Assembly (NCBI RefSeq): GCF_000385335.1
Contig: NZ_ARWA01000001.1
Location: 2,496,001 to 2,560,000 of the forward strand
DNA from: Methyloferula stellata AR4
Lineage (GTDB): Bacteria; Pseudomonadota; Alphaproteobacteria; Rhizobiales; Beijerinckiaceae
Direction of reading: 5' to 3'
Length of the DNA stretch: 64,000 bases
Under the pieces are notes generated by a model. It was not told the origin of the DNA and did not search any database. It was given only the letters and a program-made list of their open reading frames with translations. This document shows positions 16,021 through 24,278 of the stretch, one piece after another; position 1 is the stretch's first letter, and each line of letters begins with the position of its first letter. The translations under genes were made by a program, and so were the position numbers.

Positions 16021-16535
16021 GCGTCCTTCAGCCATCGTGTTAAAAGATCCCGGACCGACCAGCGTTTGGTGTGAATATTATCGATCTTCCAGCCACCGGT
16101 CTCGCGCAGGAAATCATAAGTCACGACGAAAGGGCCGTCGGACCGCACATAGGGTTTTTGATAGACGAGCTCGACCGCGACGGTCGCTGTATCGGCGGTT
16201 TGAATCTGCAGCCTGGCCGTGAAGCTTTCGAGCGTGAGGCCGTTGGTATCGGCCGTCAGGTCGAAATCGATCGGACCGGCATCGCCATCGGGCGGCTTCT
16301 TCGCGTCGGCCTTCGCCCAAAGGGCCAGCAGAGATTTCGATAGATATTTGCGCCGCTCCTTCGGTTCGAGCCAGGAGGAAGCAGCTTCTTTGATCGCCTG
16401 CCGGTAGATTGCCGAGATGACGGCGACGGGTTCTTCGGTGGCGATGATGGTCGCCGCTGCAGACTGCCGCGCCTCTTGAAGAGGCGCGATCAGCAATGCC
16501 GCCAGAACCAGGCCGAGAGCGGCGCGCGGCTTCAG
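16017..16535 (-). CDS. Exported protein, DUF3828-like, probable CTG start
   Basis: The mature part (QKPYVRSDGPFVVTYDFLRE, then GGWKIDNIH) resembles DUF3828-type periplasmic proteins. The only canonical in-frame start is TTG at 16496, which cuts into a hydrophobic stretch. Starting instead at CTG 16535 gives a complete signal peptide, MKPRAALGLVLAALLIAPLQ. That CTG overlaps the stop of the upstream glsB-like gene as CTGA, just as the next gene starts by ATGA overlap. I therefore propose CTG initiation by coupling (172 residues). The function is unknown. Confidence 0.6.
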   Translation of the reverse strand: MKPRAALGLVLAALLIAPLQEARQSAAATIIATEEPVAVISAIYRQAIKEAASSWLEPKERRKYLSKSLLALWAKADAKKPPDGDAGPIDFDLTADTNGLTLESFTARLQIQTADTATVAVELVYQKPYVRSDGPFVVTYDFLRETGGWKIDNIHTKRWSVRDLLTRWLKDA

Positions 16536-16840
16536 AGCCAGCGTCGCGGCCCGACGGACGGCGGCCCGCCCGCCGACGGATAGACTTGGCCGGCAATCAC
16601 CCGCCAGACGATGAGAACGATAATCGCCCCGATCGTCGCGCCGATGAAGCCTGCGCCCTGGTCCTCATGATACCAGCCGATCTTTTGACCGATAAAGGTC
16701 GCGACAAAGGCGCCGATGATGCCGAGAATCACCGTCAGGATGAACCCTTGCGGGTTGTTCGGGGCCGGTGAAAACCAGCGGGCCAGCATTCCGGCGACGA
16801 AACCTACGGCGATGATCCACAAAATGTGCGAAACGCTCAT
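16532..16840 (-). CDS. GlsB/YeaQ/YmgE-family stress-associated membrane protein
   Basis: A 102-residue protein with three hydrophobic, Gly-rich segments (ILWIIAVGFVAGMLARWF; GFILTVILGIIGAFVATFIG; GFIGATIGAIIVLIVWRVIA), the pattern of the GlsB/YeaQ/YmgE family of small inner-membrane proteins linked to envelope stress. The C-terminal tail (YPSAGGPPSVGPRRWL) is an extension. It is 33 bases after moeA and overlaps the next gene by four bases, so it belongs to the same transcript. Confidence 0.85.
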   Translation of the reverse strand: MSVSHILWIIAVGFVAGMLARWFSPAPNNPQGFILTVILGIIGAFVATFIGQKIGWYHEDQGAGFIGATIGAIIVLIVWRVIAGQVYPSAGGPPSVGPRRWL

Positions 16841-16873
16841 GCTGATCCCTCTCTATTGGAAATTGCTTCGAGT

Positions 16874-18109
16874 CTAAAAACGTCCTGGTGTCAGCTTGAT
16901 GACCTTGCACAGATCGCCGGATTTAGCGGCCGGTGCATCGGGCTCTCGCACGATCAGGCATTGCGATTGCGCGAAGACCCGCAACAGTGATGAGTCCTGG
17001 GCTTCGAAAGGTAAAGCGACGGGTAAGCCTGTCTCCTTTGGCGCGAGCGTAGCGCGCAAATAATCCTGCCGCGCATCATTGGCGCGCAAAGGCGCACCGA
17101 GAACCGCCGTTTCAAGATTATCGGCATTGGCCTGCGCATCTCCATTCATGGCACGGATCAGCGGCGTGAGGAAGAGCAGGCCGCAGACGATGGCGGAAGC
17201 CGGATTGCCGGGGAGGCCCAAGATCGACATGGCGCCGAGTTTGCCGTGAATCAGCGGCCGGCCGGGACGCATGGCGACGCGCCAGAAGCCGAGTTCCATG
17301 CCCTCTTTCGTGAGCGCCGTCTTGACAAGATCATGATCGCCGACTGAAGCGCCGCCGAGTGTCACCAAAATATCGGCGCGAGCTTCACGCGCCGCTCTGA
17401 TGCCGGTCTCGAGCGCGGCGAAATCATCGCCTGCTATGCCAAGATCGATCACCTCGCCGCCGGCCACTTCGACGAGCGCGCCGACCGCGAAACTATTCGA
17501 CGCGACGATCTGATTGGGGCCGATGGGCTCGCCGGGTTTCACCAATTCATCGCCTGTCGCGAGAAGTGCGACGCGCGGGCGCCGGACGACCGGAGCCTTG
17601 GCGTGATTCATGGCGGCCGCGAGTGCAATTTCAGACGGGCCCAAGCGCGTACCCGCAGGCAGGAGAAGCTGACCCTCTTTAAAATCCAATCCGGCCGGCC
17701 GGACATAGCGCCCGGCGGCGACGCTTTGCAGAGGCTCGACCTCGCTGCCGTGGGCCGTGGCATTTTCCTGAATCAGGATCGCATCAGCGCCAGCTGGTAC
17801 TGGTGCACCGGTAAAGATGCGCACGGTTTCGCCGCGCTTGAGCGCGCCGTCGAATCCATGCCCCGCAGCGCTCTCGCCGATGAGATGCAGCTTGGTTGGA
17901 AGCGTGGCGAGATCTTCCGCCCGCACGGCATAGCCGTCCATGGCGGAAACGGCGAGCGGCGGCTGCGTCCGCAGCGCGACCAGCCCTTCGGCCAAAGTCC
18001 GGCCAAGCGTCTGGTGAAGCGGGACAGGCTCGATGTCTTTTATAGGCGAAGCCGACGCGAGGATCAGGCTGCGCGCCTCGGCGACGGAAAGCGCATTCTT
18101 TGAACTCAT
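16874..18109 (-). CDS. moeA: Molybdopterin molybdenumtransferase MoeA
   Basis: MoeA inserts molybdate into adenylated molybdopterin, the last general step of molybdenum cofactor synthesis. The 411-residue length is normal. Conserved stretches are visible: AVSAMDGYAVRAED, IFTGAPVPAGADAI, VALLATGDELVKPGEP, LVTLGGASVGDHDLV and SILGLPGNPASAIV. It follows moaC by 10 bases, so the two cofactor genes are co-transcribed. A molybdopterin oxidoreductase that would need the cofactor is encoded at 57377-59467. Confidence 0.95.
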   Translation of the reverse strand: MSSKNALSVAEARSLILASASPIKDIEPVPLHQTLGRTLAEGLVALRTQPPLAVSAMDGYAVRAEDLATLPTKLHLIGESAAGHGFDGALKRGETVRIFTGAPVPAGADAILIQENATAHGSEVEPLQSVAAGRYVRPAGLDFKEGQLLLPAGTRLGPSEIALAAAMNHAKAPVVRRPRVALLATGDELVKPGEPIGPNQIVASNSFAVGALVEVAGGEVIDLGIAGDDFAALETGIRAAREARADILVTLGGASVGDHDLVKTALTKEGMELGFWRVAMRPGRPLIHGKLGAMSILGLPGNPASAIVCGLLFLTPLIRAMNGDAQANADNLETAVLGAPLRANDARQDYLRATLAPKETGLPVALPFEAQDSSLLRVFAQSQCLIVREPDAPAAKSGDLCKVIKLTPGRF

Positions 18110-18119
18110 ACTTCAGAAC

Positions 18120-18611
18120 TCATTCTTGGCGCTGCGCCTCACGTTTCCAGATGCCGGACTTGCCGCCTTGTTTTTCTAAAAGCCCGATGCCGTCGATTCG
18201 CATGCCGCGATCGGCGGCCTTCAACATATCGTAGATCGTCAGGCAGGCGACGGCGACCGCCGTCAAAGCCTCCATCTCGACACCGGTCTGACCCGAGACT
18301 TTGGTGAAAGCCTGTACGCGGATACCCGGCAGGGCCGGATCGGCTTCGAGATCGACTGAGACCTTGCTGAGCGCCAGCGGATGGCAGAGCGGGATCAGGT
18401 CCGATGTCTTCTTCGCGGCCATGATGCCGGCGAGCCGCGCCGCCGCGAAAATATCGCCCTTCTTGGCATTGCCAGAGAGAGCGAGATCGAGCGTCGCCTT
18501 TTGCATCAGCACATAGCCCTCGGCGACGGCGATACGTTCGGTGACGGGCTTGCCCGAAACATCGACCATATTGGCTTCGCCCGTGGCCGATATATGCGAA
18601 AGCTCGCTCAT
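18120..18611 (-). CDS. moaC: Cyclic pyranopterin monophosphate synthase MoaC
   Basis: MoaC, with MoaA, makes cyclic pyranopterin monophosphate, the first intermediate of molybdenum cofactor synthesis. The 163-residue sequence has the family blocks [52 protein letters not shown] and [20 protein letters not shown]. The start ATG at 18611 overlaps the trpC stop (ATGA), which fixes it and shows coupling. Grouping of moaC with trpC is typical of Rhizobiales. Confidence 0.96.
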   Translation of the reverse strand: MSELSHISATGEANMVDVSGKPVTERIAVAEGYVLMQKATLDLALSGNAKKGDIFAAARLAGIMAAKKTSDLIPLCHPLALSKVSVDLEADPALPGIRVQAFTKVSGQTGVEMEALTAVAVACLTIYDMLKAADRGMRIDGIGLLEKQGGKSGIWKREAQRQE

Positions 18612-19435
18612 AGGGCTTTCTGCACGCGCGGCTGCGCAGCCTCGAAGCCGGTCAGAAGCTGCCGCGTCGCGACTTCGACATCGGCTTGGCGCATGAGGCT
18701 CTCGCCGACCAGAAATGTATTGATGCCAGATGCTGCGAGACGCTGGCAATCCGCATAAGTGAATATGCCGCTTTCGCCGACAACGATGCGATCCTGCGGG
18801 ATCAGCTTCACGAGGCGCTCGCATGTGGCGAGCGAGACCTCGAACGTGTGGAGATCGCGGTTGTTGACGCCGACGAGCTTTGTGTCGAGCTTCAAGGCTC
18901 GATCGAGTTCGGCCTCATTATGCACCTCGACGAGGACATCCATCGTGAGCTCACGCGCCGTGGCGGCGAGCGCCTGCGCCTCGGCATCGGTGACCGAGGC
19001 CATGATGATCAAGATGCAATCGGCGCCCCAGGCGCGCGCCTCGTACACCTGATAAGGCTCGAAGAGGAAATCCTTGCGCAAAGCGGGCAGGGGTGCCGCC
19101 GCGCGGGCCGCTTCGAGATAGGTGGGATCGCCCTGGAAAGAAGGCTTATCTGTTAACACCGACAGACAGGCGGCACCGCCTTGCGCATAGGCGCGGGCGA
19201 GCTCCGGCGGATCGAAATCGGCGCGGATCAGTCCCTTCGACGGGCTCGCCTTCTTGATCTCGGCGATAAGCGCGAATTCATGCGCCGCCAATTTCGCTTC
19301 GACCGCTTTGACGAAGCCGCGGGGCACCGGCATGGCCTGGGCCTTAGCGATCAAGGCTTCCAAGGGCAGGCGCGCCTTGGCGGCGGCGATCTCCTCGCGC
19401 TTATAGGCTTCGATCTTTTTCAGAATATCGGCCAA
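18608..19435 (-). CDS. trpC: Indole-3-glycerol phosphate synthase
   Basis: TrpC closes the ring to indole-3-glycerol phosphate in tryptophan synthesis. The 275-residue (beta/alpha)8 barrel shows [75 protein letters not shown] and [12 protein letters not shown], all family signatures. There is no TrpF fusion. It lies 5 bases after trpD and overlaps moaC by 4. Confidence 0.97.
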   Translation of the reverse strand: MADILKKIEAYKREEIAAAKARLPLEALIAKAQAMPVPRGFVKAVEAKLAAHEFALIAEIKKASPSKGLIRADFDPPELARAYAQGGAACLSVLTDKPSFQGDPTYLEAARAAAPLPALRKDFLFEPYQVYEARAWGADCILIIMASVTDAEAQALAATARELTMDVLVEVHNEAELDRALKLDTKLVGVNNRDLHTFEVSLATCERLVKLIPQDRIVVGESGIFTYADCQRLAASGINTFLVGESLMRQADVEVATRQLLTGFEAAQPRVQKAL

Positions 19436-19440
19436 TGGAT

Positions 19441-20457
19441 CTATCCGCGATTGCTGACGTCTACGAGCCTCGCCAGAACGTCTGCCGCCTTGCCAGACCG
19501 CAGGGCCGCGTCCGCCAAGGCCACGCCTTCCTGGAGATTGGCCGCTTTGCCCGCGATGACAAGGGCAGCGGCCGAATTGAAGAGGGCAATATCACGATAA
19601 GGCGTTTGCGCCCCTTTGAGAACAGCCGTCAGCGCCGCGGCATTATGAGCAGCGTCCCCGCCCTTGAGGTCAGCGAGAGCGGCGCGGGGCAGTCCTGCCT
19701 CCTCCGGCGTGATCTCGAAGGCGCGAATCTTGCCGCCTTCGAGGGCTACCACCTGCGTCGGGCCGGTCGTCGATATCTCGTCGAGCCCGTCGGCGCCATG
19801 GACGACCCAGGCTTTCTCGGTGCCGAGCTCGCGCAAGACCTCCGCCAGAGGCTGAAGCCAGGCGGCCGAGAAGACGCCAAGCAGCATATGTTTGACGCCC
19901 GCCGGATTGGACAAAGGTCCGAGCAAATTGAAGATGGTGCGTGTGCCGAGTTCGGCGCGGGCGCCGGCGACATGACGCATGGCTTCGTGATGGGCCTGCG
20001 CCATCATGAAGCCGATGCCTGCTTCTGCGATGCAGCGACTGACATCCGCCGGCGCAAGCCCGAGCTTTACGCCGAGCGCTGCGAGCACATCGCTCGAACC
20101 CGATTTGGACGAGGCCGCGCGATTGCCATGTTTGGCGACCGGCACGCCGCAGGCCGCGACGATGAGAGCGGCGAGCGTCGAGACATTGTAAGTGCCATGG
20201 CCGTCGCCGCCGGTTCCGACGATATCGATCGCGTTACCGGGTGCCTCGACGCGGCGCATTTGCGCGCGCAGCGCCGATACCGCGCCGGTGATTTCATCGA
20301 CGGTCTCGCCACGCTGGCGCAGACCGATCAGAAAGCCGCCAATCTGTGCCTGGGTGACTTCGCCGGACAAAATGAGATCGAAGGCCGCGCGCGCTTCGGC
20401 GCGATCCAGCGGTGCGCCGGAAACGGTCTTTGCGAGAAAGGGTTTGAAGGCATCCAT
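19441..20457 (-). CDS. trpD: Anthranilate phosphoribosyltransferase
   Basis: TrpD transfers phosphoribose to anthranilate. The 338-residue enzyme has the phosphoribosyl-diphosphate-binding GTGGDG loop ([18 protein letters not shown]), the [17 protein letters not shown] motif and [15 protein letters not shown]. An open frame extends to a TTG at 20487, but the ATG at 20457 ([14 protein letters not shown]) matches relatives and was chosen. A repeat-filled gap of 171 bases separates it from trpG upstream. Confidence 0.96.
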   Translation of the reverse strand: MDAFKPFLAKTVSGAPLDRAEARAAFDLILSGEVTQAQIGGFLIGLRQRGETVDEITGAVSALRAQMRRVEAPGNAIDIVGTGGDGHGTYNVSTLAALIVAACGVPVAKHGNRAASSKSGSSDVLAALGVKLGLAPADVSRCIAEAGIGFMMAQAHHEAMRHVAGARAELGTRTIFNLLGPLSNPAGVKHMLLGVFSAAWLQPLAEVLRELGTEKAWVVHGADGLDEISTTGPTQVVALEGGKIRAFEITPEEAGLPRAALADLKGGDAAHNAAALTAVLKGAQTPYRDIALFNSAAALVIAGKAANLQEGVALADAALRSGKAADVLARLVDVSNRG

Positions 20458-20500
20458 GCGGGTTTCGATATCACCAGGAGACGGCAAAGAAATAGTGAAG

Positions 20501-20622
20501 CCCTCGTGCTTCGAGACGCGCTTTTTAGAAAGCGCTCCTCAGCATGAGGGCTTCATGGCAAGGCCACGTGGCACTACCCTCATCCTGAGGAGCGAGCGAA
20601 GCTCGCGTCTCGAAGGATGAAG
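20501..20622. repeat. Inverted pair of CCTCATCCTGAGGAGC...CGTCTCGAAGGATGAGG elements
   Basis: Two copies of the same element lie head to head between trpG and trpD. One (20501-20550) reads CCCTCGTGCTTCGAGACGCG to CTCCTCAGCATGAGGG. The other (20577-20622) reads CCCTCATCCTGAGGAGCGAG to CGTCTCGAAGGATGAAG. The same paired arrangement recurs at 23695-23819 and 43651-43750. These resemble dispersed REP-like elements of Rhizobiales. Confidence 0.85.
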
Positions 20623-20628
20623 CATCAA

Positions 20629-21228
20629 TTATGAACTCCGCCCGTTCTTCGCGTTCCAATCCATCGCAAGATCGAGAAAATTGCGCAAGATGAGCGGGCC
20701 TTGCTCCGAGGCTATGCTTTCTGGGTGAAACTGCACGCCATGCAGCGGCCTTGTCTTATGCGAGAGGCCCATGATGAGCCCATCCGTCTCGGCGGTGATC
20801 TTGAGTTCATCCGGAAGCGTCGCGCGTTCGACGACAAGCGAATGATAGCGCGTCGCCTTGAACGGCTGATTCAAGCCGTGAAACACCGTCTCGCCCTGGT
20901 GATCGATGAGCGAAAGCTTGCCATGCACCGGCAGCGGCGCGCGGACAACGTCTCCGCCCAAGGCGGCGCCGATTGCTTGATGGCCGAGGCAGACGCCGAA
21001 AATCGGTGTCGTTTCGCTCGCCGCGTTAATGAGATCGAGGCAGATGCCGGCCTCGTGCGGCGTGCAGGGGCCGGGCGATAGCACGATCGCATCCGGCCGC
21101 GCGGCGAGCACGTCGGCGACGCTGATCTTGTCGTTGCGATGGACGCTCACCTCGGCGCCGAGCGCACCCAGATAATGCACAAGGTTGAAGGTGAAACTGT
21201 CGTAATTGTCGATGAGCGTGACGCGCAT
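20629..21228 (-). CDS. trpG: Anthranilate synthase component II (glutamine amidotransferase)
   Basis: TrpG supplies ammonia from glutamine to TrpE (it may also serve PabB). The 199-residue class I amidotransferase has the N-terminal LIDNYDSFTFNLVHYLG, the nucleophile cysteine in PIFGVCLGHQAIG, and the His-Glu pair in GVQFHPESIASEQG. It is separated from trpE by about 4.8 kb of unrelated genes. Confidence 0.95.
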   Translation of the reverse strand: MRVTLIDNYDSFTFNLVHYLGALGAEVSVHRNDKISVADVLAARPDAIVLSPGPCTPHEAGICLDLINAASETTPIFGVCLGHQAIGAALGGDVVRAPLPVHGKLSLIDHQGETVFHGLNQPFKATRYHSLVVERATLPDELKITAETDGLIMGLSHKTRPLHGVQFHPESIASEQGPLILRNFLDLAMDWNAKNGRSS

Positions 21229-21276
21229 GGGCTGGTTGTGCCGCCCCAGCGCGCGCGGGTCAAGGTTTCTATCGGC

Positions 21277-22767
21277 CTATGGGGCGCGGCAGGGGCGAGG
21301 CTCATCTCTATGGCTGCTGCCGCTCATGGCGAGAAGCCCGGCGCGGTTCTGACGTCCCCAGCTTGTCTTGCGCGAGAGCAGCATGACCCAGCCCAAAGCC
21401 GCGCCGAGATGGCGCAGGATCTGAAAGCTGAAGGGCTCGATGAGGGCCGCCATCACGGCATGCCAGATATGGGTGCTCTCGGTGTCGCCCGTCCAGCGCC
21501 GGTAGAGGTGAAGCGACCACAGATGAAAGGCGAGGTCGATCGCGATCTTCGCGCTGATGACGCCGAGGATCGCGCCGGCGAGCGTCACATGGCCCGTCAC
21601 AAGGGAAGCGAGCAGAAGAGCCACGGCGACGAGCCCATAGACCGGCTGCAATGTGTCGACAGCCTTGATCGGCAGCATGATGGTGCCGAGCTGACCGAAG
21701 CGCGCATTGCCGGTCATATCGCGATTCCAATATTGGGTTTGCAGAAAGCCCGCGAACCAGCGGCGGCGCTGGCGCAGAAAGGCCGGCAGCGTGCCCGGCG
21801 CGTCGGTGCGCGCATGCGCATTGCCGAGCACGCGGACGCTCCAGCCGAGGCGATGATCGACCGACCAGCGATGCAGGCGATGGATGACTTCATAATCCTC
21901 GACAAGGCATTCGGGATCGAAGCCGCCGACCTTCAGCAGCGCCTCGCGCCTAAAGCCGGCGAATGCGCCGGAAATCAGCAAAAGCCCATGCGACTGCATC
22001 CACGCGAAGCGCGACATGAAATTGCGGACATATTCATAGGTCTGGAACCATTGGAACAGGCGCCCCGTGAGCGTCTTGGCGCAGACGGGCGTCAGGATGC
22101 CTGTGGCCGCAACAAGCTGCGGTTCGCGCATGAAAGCCTGCCGCATCGCGTGAATCGCATCCGGCGCAAGCAATGTATCGGCATCGACGGTGAGGAGGAT
22201 ATCTGCGTCGAGACGCGCGACGGTCGCATTGAGTGCGCGCGCCTTGCCGCCATGCGGCAGGCGCAGCCAGCGCAGGGCCGGAAACTGCGGGGCGGGCGCG
22301 CTGATGCCGCCGAGATCGGGCGGCATCAACCCATAAAGGTTGAAAAGTACCTCGCGCGTCGCATCGCTTGATCCGTCATCGGCGATCACAATAAAATCGG
22401 GCGCGTCGGATTGGGCGCGCAGCGCCTCTATAGTGACGGAGAGAACCGCCGCCTCATTATGCGCGGCGATGATGACGCCGAGCGACAGATGCGATGGGTC
22501 TTCGATATGCGCCGCGGCTGCATTTTGAAGCGGCCAATTTTTAAGAGGTAAAGTTCGCCAGGTCACGAAGGCCAACAGAAACGTGTCGTAGGAGACATAG
22601 AGAATGCCGGCCGACCAGGCGAAAATATTATCGAGAAAAAGCCCGCGCAAAAAAAGCACGATCCAAAGCGCGAAGACCGCGAGATAAATCGCGAGGCTCA
22701 GCAGCGGCATGGGGCGCGGATTGAGTCGCGGCGAAGCATCGGCGAGCGCTTGATCGAGTGGGGACAT
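21277..22767 (-). CDS. Family 2 membrane glycosyltransferase
   Basis: A processive-type GT2 of 496 residues. Two N-terminal membrane segments (about 22-75) precede a GT-A domain with LGVIIAAHNEAAVLSVTIEAL, IADDGSSDAT, the metal-binding VDADTLL, the LVEDYEV acidic motif and QRRRW. Three or so C-terminal membrane segments follow. This layout matches the cellulose/poly-N-acetylglucosamine synthase-like branch that makes exported beta-linked glycans. No export or modifying partners are adjacent, so the product cannot be stated. It ends 48 bases upstream of trpG. Confidence 0.87.
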   Translation of the reverse strand: MSPLDQALADASPRLNPRPMPLLSLAIYLAVFALWIVLFLRGLFLDNIFAWSAGILYVSYDTFLLAFVTWRTLPLKNWPLQNAAAAHIEDPSHLSLGVIIAAHNEAAVLSVTIEALRAQSDAPDFIVIADDGSSDATREVLFNLYGLMPPDLGGISAPAPQFPALRWLRLPHGGKARALNATVARLDADILLTVDADTLLAPDAIHAMRQAFMREPQLVAATGILTPVCAKTLTGRLFQWFQTYEYVRNFMSRFAWMQSHGLLLISGAFAGFRREALLKVGGFDPECLVEDYEVIHRLHRWSVDHRLGWSVRVLGNAHARTDAPGTLPAFLRQRRRWFAGFLQTQYWNRDMTGNARFGQLGTIMLPIKAVDTLQPVYGLVAVALLLASLVTGHVTLAGAILGVISAKIAIDLAFHLWSLHLYRRWTGDTESTHIWHAVMAALIEPFSFQILRHLGAALGWVMLLSRKTSWGRQNRAGLLAMSGSSHRDEPRPCRAP

Positions 22768-23080
22768 CGTTGGTTTTGAGCCTTGAAACAGAGCCGTAAA
22801 AGTCCGGGCGACGTTGGAGCGCCGCCTTAATAAATATATGCTAAGTCAATAGCTTATGTGTCTTTTGCGGGCCCATTATGGGTTTTTTATTGGAGACCCT
22901 TTTAAAAACGACCCGGCCATTGAGGCCTATGCCGCTACACCGTTAGATTATAGCAAGATTCATGTGAACATCTGCATCACATCGCGGTGAGCCTCGTGTC
23001 GATCCATAAAATCGCGTCATTCGGCTGCGATATAGGTCATAGGAACGCCGAGACGAGCGCACAAGAACGAAGGTGCAAGT
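22768..23080. other. Divergent intergenic region, no gene seen
   Basis: This 313-base gap lies between the GT2 gene (minus) and cytochrome b561 (plus). It contains an AT-rich stretch (TTAATAAATATATGCTAAG near 22828) that is likely to hold promoters. No tRNA, terminator or strong palindrome was recognised. Confidence 0.4.
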
Positions 23081-23674
23081 ATGAAAGCCAATGTCACCAC
23101 GGAAGGCTTTCGCCGCTATTCGGGCGTCGCCATTTTTCTGCATTGGCTGATCGCGGCGCTGCTGATCGTCAATGTCGGCCTTGCGCTTTCGGTCGACTCG
23201 CTGCCCGACGATTGGGTGAGGCCTTTCGTCAATACGCATAAGTCGATCGGCATCACGGTGCTTGGCCTTGCGATTCTGCGCGTTCTCTGGCGGTTCGGTC
23301 ATACGCCGCCGCCTCTGCCGACCTATTATTCACGCTGGGAGAAGGTTGGCTCGCATGTGGCGCATATGGCGCTCTATGTTTTGATTTTCGCTTTGCCGCT
23401 CTCCGGCTGGATGCATGATTCCGCCTGGAAGGATTATGCGCTGCATCCGATGCGGTGGTTCGATCTTTTCTATTGGCCGCCGGTTTCCGTTATCAAGGAT
23501 CTCGAACCGCAGACCAAGGAGGCGATGCACACGCTTCTCGGCAACATTCATACCGGCCTGGGTTACGTGCTCTACACCGTGCTGGCCTTGCATATAGCTG
23601 GCGCGTTGAAGCACCAGTTTCTCGACAAGGAGCCGGAGTTTCAGCGCATATTGCCGGGGCGGAGCCGCTCCTAG
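23081..23674 (+). CDS. Cytochrome b561
   Basis: A 197-residue four-helix membrane dihaem cytochrome of the bacterial CybB type. Histidines in the expected helices are His21 (AIFLHWLIAALL), His53 (NTHKSIG), His157 (GNIHTGLGY) and His171 (ALHIAGALKHQF), the likely haem ligands. Bacterial members pass electrons between ubiquinol and acceptors such as superoxide. GAAGG lies upstream of the ATG. It stands alone and is followed by a paired repeat. Confidence 0.9.
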   Translation: MKANVTTEGFRRYSGVAIFLHWLIAALLIVNVGLALSVDSLPDDWVRPFVNTHKSIGITVLGLAILRVLWRFGHTPPPLPTYYSRWEKVGSHVAHMALYVLIFALPLSGWMHDSAWKDYALHPMRWFDLFYWPPVSVIKDLEPQTKEAMHTLLGNIHTGLGYVLYTVLALHIAGALKHQFLDKEPEFQRILPGRSRS

Positions 23675-23694
23675 GGTTCAGATCTAATTTACCC

Positions 23695-23819
23695 GATCCC
23701 TCACCCTGAGGAGCCGCTAAAAGCGGCGTCTCGAAGGGCGAGGGATCGGCGTTACGTTCTCAAAGCGTAAACCGTCGATCCTTCGAGACGCCCACTTTGT
23801 GGGCTCCTCAGGACGAGGG
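23695..23819. repeat. Inverted pair of CCTCACCCTGAGGAGC elements
   Basis: A second pair of the element described at 20501-20622. One copy is at about 23695-23747 (CCCTCACCCTGAGGAGCCGC to CGTCTCGAAGGGCGAGGG). The inverted copy is at 23776-23819 (GATCCTTCGAGACGCC to GCTCCTCAGGACGAGGG). It lies between the convergent cytochrome b561 and AhpD-like genes and could end both transcripts. Confidence 0.85.
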
Positions 23820-23854
23820 TTTTGGGGTTGGACTTAAGCAAGTCTGGACTGCGA

Positions 23855-24190
23855 TCAAGGCGCTTCGAAAGCGTCGAAGGCACGCGCCGAATAGACCAAA
23901 GCCGCGCCCGTGTTGAGCGCGATCGCGACGCCGAGCGCCTCGACGACTTCCTCTTTCGTGGCGCCGGCCTTGCGCGCGGCCTCGGCGTGAAAGGCGATGC
24001 AGCCGTCGCAGCGCGTCGTGACCGCGACGGCGAGCGAGATCAATTCGCGCGTCTTGGCATCGAGCTTCGGCGGCTGTGAGGTCGCGGCTTCGGAAATGAG
24101 CTTATTGGCCTTGAGAATATCCGGACTGATATCCTTGACCTTGCGCAGCGTGTTTCCCAATGCGGTGCGATAGGCGCTCCAATCCAACAT
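23855..24190 (-). CDS. Carboxymuconolactone decarboxylase / AhpD-family protein
   Basis: A 111-residue protein of the AhpD-like/CMD superfamily with the redox motif CDGCIAFH (Cys61, Cys64, His68) and a preceding conserved Glu in LDAKTRELISLAVAVTTR. The motif is that of alkylhydroperoxidase-like members rather than true decarboxylases. It has AGAGGA upstream of the ATG. It lies 88 bases after the flavin monooxygenase on the same strand, so the two may form an operon. The substrate is unknown. Confidence 0.85.
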   Translation of the reverse strand: MLDWSAYRTALGNTLRKVKDISPDILKANKLISEAATSQPPKLDAKTRELISLAVAVTTRCDGCIAFHAEAARKAGATKEEVVEALGVAIALNTGAALVYSARAFDAFEAP

Positions 24191-24278
24191 GATGGACAGT
24201 CCTCTTTTGGCAGAATGGGGTTCGAAGATTGAAGTGGCCTATGGAACTGCCAAAAGCAAGTCGCGGCAGTGTGATCGA

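Noticed and set aside
20501-20622. Paired direct and inverted repeats considered as a CRISPR array or IS ends
   Set aside because: Only two copies in opposite orientation without regular spacers, and no transposase frame between them.
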